Positions 63,495-64,000 of a DNA stretch of 64,000 nucleotides are shown in pieces (positions within the stretch are counted from its first letter, which is position 1; every line of letters starts with the position of its first letter). This stretch comes from JAIBJN01 sp963825255. Lineage in GTDB: Bacteria > Actinomycetota > Thermoleophilia > Gaiellales > Gaiellaceae. The notes under the pieces were generated by a model that saw only the letters and a program-made list of their open reading frames with translations, made no database searches and was not told the DNA's origin. The stretch covers positions 219,077 through 283,076 of the forward strand of contig CAWGSF010000003.1 in the NCBI GenBank assembly GCA_963825255.1. Reading direction: 5' to 3'. Both the position numbers and the translations under genes were made by a program.

Positions 63495-64000
63495 CTAGCC
63501 GGAGAAGACGGCGAGGGCCTCGTCCCGCTTGCGCGCCATGAGCTGCGGGTCGAGTGCCTCGAGATTCAAGCGGAGGAGCGGCTCCGTGTTCGACGGGCGC
63601 ACGTTCATGTGCCAGTCGGAGGCGGTGACGGAGATGCCGTCGAGATGCGAGATCTCGCCCTGGTCCGCGAAGTGCTCCTTCACCTTCTGGAGCGCGAGCG
63701 CGACGTCGTCGACGACGGTGTTGATCTCGCCCGTGAGGAAGTACCGCTCGCGGAACGCCGTCAGGAGGTCGGAGAGCTTCGTGTCGGCCTTCGAGACGAG
63801 CTCGAGCACGAGCAGCGCCGGGATCGTCCCCGAGTCGGCTTGGTAGAAGTCGCGGGAGTAGTAGTGGCCGGAGACCTCGCCGGCGAAGACGGCGTCGATC
63901 TCGCGCATCCGCTGCTTGATGAACGCATGGCCGACGCGGTTCGGGACAGCAGTTCCGCCGAGGCGCTCGACCGTGTCGCGCACAGCCCAGCTCGCGCGGA
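63495..64000 (-). CDS. Phosphomannomutase/phosphoglucomutase, C-terminal part (5' end outside window)
   Basis: Alpha-D-phosphohexomutase interconverting hexose 1- and 6-phosphates, supplying GDP-mannose or glucan precursors. Only domains 3-4 are in the window. Visible are GHAFIKQRMREIDAVFAGEVSGHYYSRDFYQADSG, where the GEVSGH loop selects the sugar, and the domain-4 phosphate loop NVRPSNTEPLLRLNLEA. The reading frame is open at the window edge (RASWAVRDTVERLGG), so the gene extends past 64000. The stop is at 63495, after the shared terminator. ManB-type is most likely. Confidence 0.93.
   Translation of the reverse strand, partial: RASWAVRDTVERLGGTAVPNRVGHAFIKQRMREIDAVFAGEVSGHYYSRDFYQADSGTIPALLVLELVSKADTKLSDLLTAFRERYFLTGEINTVVDDVALALQKVKEHFADQGEISHLDGISVTASDWHMNVRPSNTEPLLRLNLEALDPQLMARKRDEALAVFSG

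Overview
The window is high-GC chromosomal DNA (roughly 70% G+C by eye) from what looks like an uncultured or poorly finished actinobacterium. I infer a deep lineage such as Thermoleophilia/Gaiellales. The grounds are the order tig-clpP-clpX-valS-folC-ndk-mreBCD-mrdA-rodA-rne-rplU-rpmA-obg-nadD-rsfS, which matches the actinobacterial order I know from Streptomyces apart from proBA (not seen here), together with frequent GTG and TTG starts and a pyrophosphate-type phosphofructokinase. No plasmid, prophage, CRISPR array or rRNA was seen. The single mobile-element gene is a small REP-associated transposase.

Layout. 1-1009: start of a frameshifted branched-chain amino-acid-type binding lipoprotein; then tRNA-Leu(CAA) and a PPi-type phosphofructokinase. 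2487-6339 (minus): deoC, an aldehyde dehydrogenase, a truncated second aldehyde dehydrogenase and an inactive-looking IGPS-fold protein, probably one operon handling acetaldehyde from deoxyribose-5-phosphate. 6391-7994: a tiny membrane protein and an M3-like metallopeptidase. 8019-20901 (minus): a long translationally coupled operon murJ-lepA-hemW-hrcA-dnaJ-prmA-mtaB-HIT-yqeY-phoH-ybeY-dgkA/PAP2-cdd-era. 20982-28889: rpsT on plus, and leuS-marP-like-comEA-comEC-holA on minus. leuS is preceded by a possible attenuator.

29120-35957 is accessory: a small secreted protein, a DUF1028 protein, a two-TM protein with a duplicated start region, an LtrA-like membrane protein, a DipZ-C-like redoxin, an epoxide hydrolase with a remnant of a second copy, a sigma factor and tRNA-Ala(GGC). 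35991-60203 (mostly minus) is the conserved cell-envelope, translation and proteolysis block: tig, clpP, clpX, valS, folC, ndk, methyltransferase, maf, mreBCD, mrdA, rodA, DUF697, rne/rng, rplU, rpmA, obg, nadD and rsfS. It is interrupted by a TPR-adenylate cyclase gene (plus) and by the REP-associated transposase. 60301-63431 is a secreted M14 carboxypeptidase broken by many frameshifts. The window ends in a phosphomannomutase-type gene.

A recurring theme is single-base frameshifts inside otherwise well-conserved genes: the binding protein, both aldehyde dehydrogenases, holA, comEC, redoxin, epoxide hydrolase, rne, mreC, folC and, very densely, the carboxypeptidase. There is also a ybgC/tig junction that lacks the middle of both genes. 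These look more like sequence or assembly errors than biology, although the density differs sharply between genes. The best candidates for real, less-described biology are the dispersed intergenic repeat, the leuS leader, the transposase whose stop codon lies inside its own palindrome, the deoC/split-ALDH/IGPS-like cluster and the degenerate IGPS-fold protein. I found no clearly new multi-gene system.
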